Below, one piece after another: positions 11,345 to 13,234 of a stretch of DNA of 13,234 bases. The translations under genes and the position numbers were made by a program. Source of the DNA: Halococcaceae archaeon. GTDB lineage: Archaea > Halobacteriota > Halobacteria > Halobacteriales > Halalkalicoccaceae. The DNA is taken from the NCBI GenBank assembly GCA_007129135.1, contig SKWB01000180.1, positions 1 through 13,234 of the forward strand, in the 5' to 3' direction. The stretch's first letter is position 1. Every line of letters begins with the position of its first letter. The notes below the pieces were generated by a model. The model saw only the letters and a program-made list of their open reading frames with translations, was not told the origin of the DNA and did not search any database.

Positions 11345-12672
11345 CCGAGACACCGAACTACGACGGGAAGTTCGACGCCATCGTGGTCGGCGCGGGGCTC
11401 GCGGGCAGCGCCGCGGCGCTCTCGATGGCGAAACGCGGGCTCTCGCCGCTCGTGATCGAGCGGGGGACGAGCCCAGGTACGAAGAACGTCTTCGGCGGCG
11501 TGCTCTACACGCCGACGATCCGAGAACTGGTCGACCTGGACGACGCGCCGCTCGAGCGCTACGTCGCCGAGAAACGGTTCTCGATGCTGAGCGAGGCCGA
11601 CGAGACGGCGCTCTCGCTGCGTCCCGGCGAGTGGCACGACGAGCCCCACAACGACTCGTTCACCGTGCTTCGCGGGGAGTTCGACGAGTGGTTCGCCGAG
11701 CGGGCGGTCGACGCGGGGGCGACGCTGCTCACCGAGACGACCGTGACGGGACTCCTCCGCGAGAACGGCCGGATCGTCGGCGTCGGGACCGATCGACCGG
11801 ACGGGAGGATCCGCGCGCCCTACGTCGTCCTCGCGGAGGGCGGCAACTCGCTGGTCACCGAGCGAGCCGACCTGAAAGAGCGCGAGTCGAGAGACCACGT
11901 CGCGGTGGCGGTGAAGGAGGTCCTCGAATTCCCCGCTCGAGAGGGAGTGATCGAGGACCGGTTCCGGCTCACGGACGACGCCGGTGCGGCGTACAACTAC
12001 TTCGGCGAGGGGGCCGTCGGCGAGGCGTTCGGCGGCGGCTTCCTCTACACGAACGACGACACGGTGAGCGTCGGCGTCGCCTACCGGCTCTCGGACGCCG
12101 CGGCGTCGGGACAACGACCGGAGGAGACGTTGAACCGGTTCAAATCCCACCCGGCTGTCGCGCCGCTGGTGCGCGACGCCCGGACCGTCGAGTACTCGGC
12201 GAAGACGATCCCCGAGGGCGGGATCGAGTCGGTCCCCGACCTGGTCCACGACGGGGCGGTGCTCGTCGGCGACACCGCGGGGCTCGTCCTGAACAACGGC
12301 GTCCACCTGGAGGGGACGAACATGGCTGTCGAGAGCGGCGTCCACGCGGGGGCGGCGATCGCCACGGCCGCCCGACAGGGCCGCACCGACGCCGCGGCGC
12401 TCTCGGGCTACCCGAGTGCGCTCTCCCGGTCGTTCGTCGTCGAGAACCTCGAGCGGTACGCCTGGCTCCAGGAGGCCGCCGTCGCGGACCGAGAGCTCCT
12501 GTTCGCGGAGCTCCCGCGGGCGGTCGCCGACGCCGGTGCGGAGTACTTCCGGATGGACAGGGACTCGAAGGAGCGACACGCCGACCGCGCACGCGAGCGA
12601 CTGCTCGATGCGGTCGGCGGCTACACGGGGGCGGCGAAGCTCGCCGCCCGTTACAGGAAGGTGATAGCATGA
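11341..12672 (+). CDS. fixC: FixC, FAD-dependent quinone oxidoreductase subunit
   Basis: This gene encodes 443 residues. A Rossmann FAD-binding motif GAGLAG (17-22) is followed by the ribose-binding Glu40 at the end of the second strand (SPLVIERG), then TKNVFGGVLY, typical of FixC and ETF-quinone oxidoreductases. VLVGDTAGLVLNN, near residues 305-320, is the second FAD motif (GD-x-AG), followed by HLEGTNMAVESG. The protein matches the flavin and quinone part of ETF-QO; the iron-sulfur domain of that enzyme is supplied here by the separate FixX. It should sit on the inner membrane face and pass electrons to menaquinone, which is known for the family and inferred here. It overlaps both neighbours by ATGA. 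Confidence 0.95.
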   Translation: MTETPNYDGKFDAIVVGAGLAGSAAALSMAKRGLSPLVIERGTSPGTKNVFGGVLYTPTIRELVDLDDAPLERYVAEKRFSMLSEADETALSLRPGEWHDEPHNDSFTVLRGEFDEWFAERAVDAGATLLTETTVTGLLRENGRIVGVGTDRPDGRIRAPYVVLAEGGNSLVTERADLKERESRDHVAVAVKEVLEFPAREGVIEDRFRLTDDAGAAYNYFGEGAVGEAFGGGFLYTNDDTVSVGVAYRLSDAAASGQRPEETLNRFKSHPAVAPLVRDARTVEYSAKTIPEGGIESVPDLVHDGAVLVGDTAGLVLNNGVHLEGTNMAVESGVHAGAAIATAARQGRTDAAALSGYPSALSRSFVVENLERYAWLQEAAVADRELLFAELPRAVADAGAEYFRMDRDSKERHADRARERLLDAVGGYTGAAKLAARYRKVIA

Positions 12673-12983
12673 GCGTCAGCCCACGCGTTCCGACGGTGGA
12701 GAACGACTCGATCGAAGACCGGCTCTACACGGTGAAGTACGACGACCCCGGCGACTCACACCTCGACGTGAAGGTGCCCGGGTTCTGTGCCGAGCGCTGT
12801 GAGAGCTACGACTGCGTCTCGGTCTGCCCTGCGGACGTCTGGCGGGCCGAGGACGGCGGCGTTCCGACGATCGCCTACGAGAACTGCCTGGAGTGTGGGA
12901 GCTGTCGGTTCGCCTGCCCCTACAACAACGTCTCCTGGGAGTACCCGGAGACCGGCTCGGGCGTCTCGTTCAGCCACGGCTGA
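12669..12983 (+). CDS. fixX: FixX, ferredoxin-like subunit
   Basis: This gene encodes 104 residues and is the last gene of the operon, starting in an ATGA overlap with fixC. Eight cysteines fall in two groups: Cys40, 44, 49 and 53 (the last in CPADVW) and Cys73, 76, 79 and 83 in CLECGSCRFACPYNN, enough for two [4Fe-4S] clusters. The end, SWEYPETGSGVSFSHG, is the typical FixX/ETF-QO finish. The role is to carry electrons between FixC and quinone within the complex. No signal or membrane segment is present. Downstream, 80 bp separate its stop from the stop of the convergent DoxX-like gene. Confidence 0.95.
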   Translation: MSVSPRVPTVENDSIEDRLYTVKYDDPGDSHLDVKVPGFCAERCESYDCVSVCPADVWRAEDGGVPTIAYENCLECGSCRFACPYNNVSWEYPETGSGVSFSHG

Positions 12984-13050
12984 GGCGCTCTGGCTCCGTC
13001 GGCTCTTCCGTTTGCGCCGCTCCGTGCCGTCGGCGACGTCGATCTCGCTC

Positions 13051-13058
13051 GAAAAAAT
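13051..13058 (-). terminator. T6 terminator of the DoxX-like gene
   Basis: Read on the minus strand, ATTTTTT lies 7-14 nt after the stop codon of the DoxX-like gene. A T run just after a gene is the usual archaeal termination signal. On the plus strand no comparable T run follows fixX; only CCGTTTG near 13008 is seen. Confidence 0.5.
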
Positions 13059-13063
13059 CCGGC

Positions 13064-13234
13064 TCAGCCGAGGAGGTACCGGAGCCACGGCCGCGACCGG
13101 ACCGCCTCGCTCTCCTCGAGCCTGGAATCCACGCCGAGGATCCGGCCCGCCCCGAACGCGCCCACCCCGAAGAGGATGATCGCGTAGACGAGGTGGTAGG
13201 TCACGACGAAGCCGTTCTCCACCGGGAGCCCCGA
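13064..13234 (-). CDS. DoxX-like membrane protein, C-terminal part (cut by window edge)
   Basis: The reading frame enters from the right edge and gives 56 residues, ending with TGA (13066-13064). A hydrophobic helix (VTYHLVYAIILFGVGAFGAG) is followed by RILGVDSRLEES and then RPWLRYLLG at the C-terminus. A last helix ending in GAGR-x-LG-x-D and a closing PWLRYLLG match, from memory, haloarchaeal DoxX-family quinone-related membrane proteins. The start and most of the protein lie outside the window, so length and key residues cannot be judged. It is convergent with fixX, with a T6 tract after its stop. Confidence 0.68.
   Translation of the reverse strand, partial: SGLPVENGFVVTYHLVYAIILFGVGAFGAGRILGVDSRLEESEAVRSRPWLRYLLG

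Noticed and set aside
11631..12668. Upstream extension of the FixX frame to 450 residues
   Set aside because: The extension is an Arg-rich shadow of fixC; FixX begins at ATG 12669, with the expected length and cysteine pattern.

Overview
The window reads as a chromosomal piece of a halophilic archaeon (class Halobacteria). The evidence is high G+C, strongly acidic predicted proteins (Asp/Glu-rich even in cytoplasmic enzymes), two exported proteins with twin-arginine signals, TATA-like boxes about 25-30 nt before start codons (leaderless style) and operons built from ATGA stop/start overlaps. I cannot name a genus from the sequence alone.

Layout. 1-448: a tRNA-Lys(CUU) gene followed by two further partial copies of its 3' end, the last next to a T tract; this looks like a scarred integration site. 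449-1651: a small two-helix membrane protein gene abutting, tail to tail, a gene for a membrane-anchored protein with a ~100-residue Asp/Glu/Ala tract between two related beta-type domains. 1801-4839: a PhnD-type substrate-binding lipoprotein without its permease or ATPase, then an exported UshA/5'-nucleotidase-like protein whose metallophosphatase half has lost most metal ligands. 4840-5157: a non-coding stretch with several perfect hairpins. 5158-8741: a [2Fe-2S] ferredoxin, a fused ADP-forming acyl-CoA synthetase and, overlapping it by ATGA, a BioD-like/DRTGG 'phosphotransacetylase family' protein. 8752-9488: a UspA protein on the minus strand and a divergent small haloarchaeal protein. 9558-12983: a complete four-gene fixABCX operon with ATGA overlaps throughout. 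13064-13234: the C-terminal end of a DoxX-like membrane protein on the minus strand, cut by the window edge.

How the parts may work together. FixABCX is known as a flavin-based electron-bifurcating complex that couples NADH oxidation to quinone and ferredoxin reduction. ADP-forming acyl-CoA synthetase makes ATP from acyl-CoA. Both belong to central carbon and redox metabolism. The most striking regulatory signal is a perfect 17-bp palindrome, TTCTCA-N5-TGAGAA, present twice: once between the divergent uspA-like and small-protein genes, once just before fixA. In all three directions it sits about 23-25 bp upstream of a TATA-like box, which suggests one regulator for these units. No complete new defence system or mobile element is visible; the noteworthy items are the palindrome pair, the tRNA scars, the degenerate UshA homologue and the structured intergenic region.
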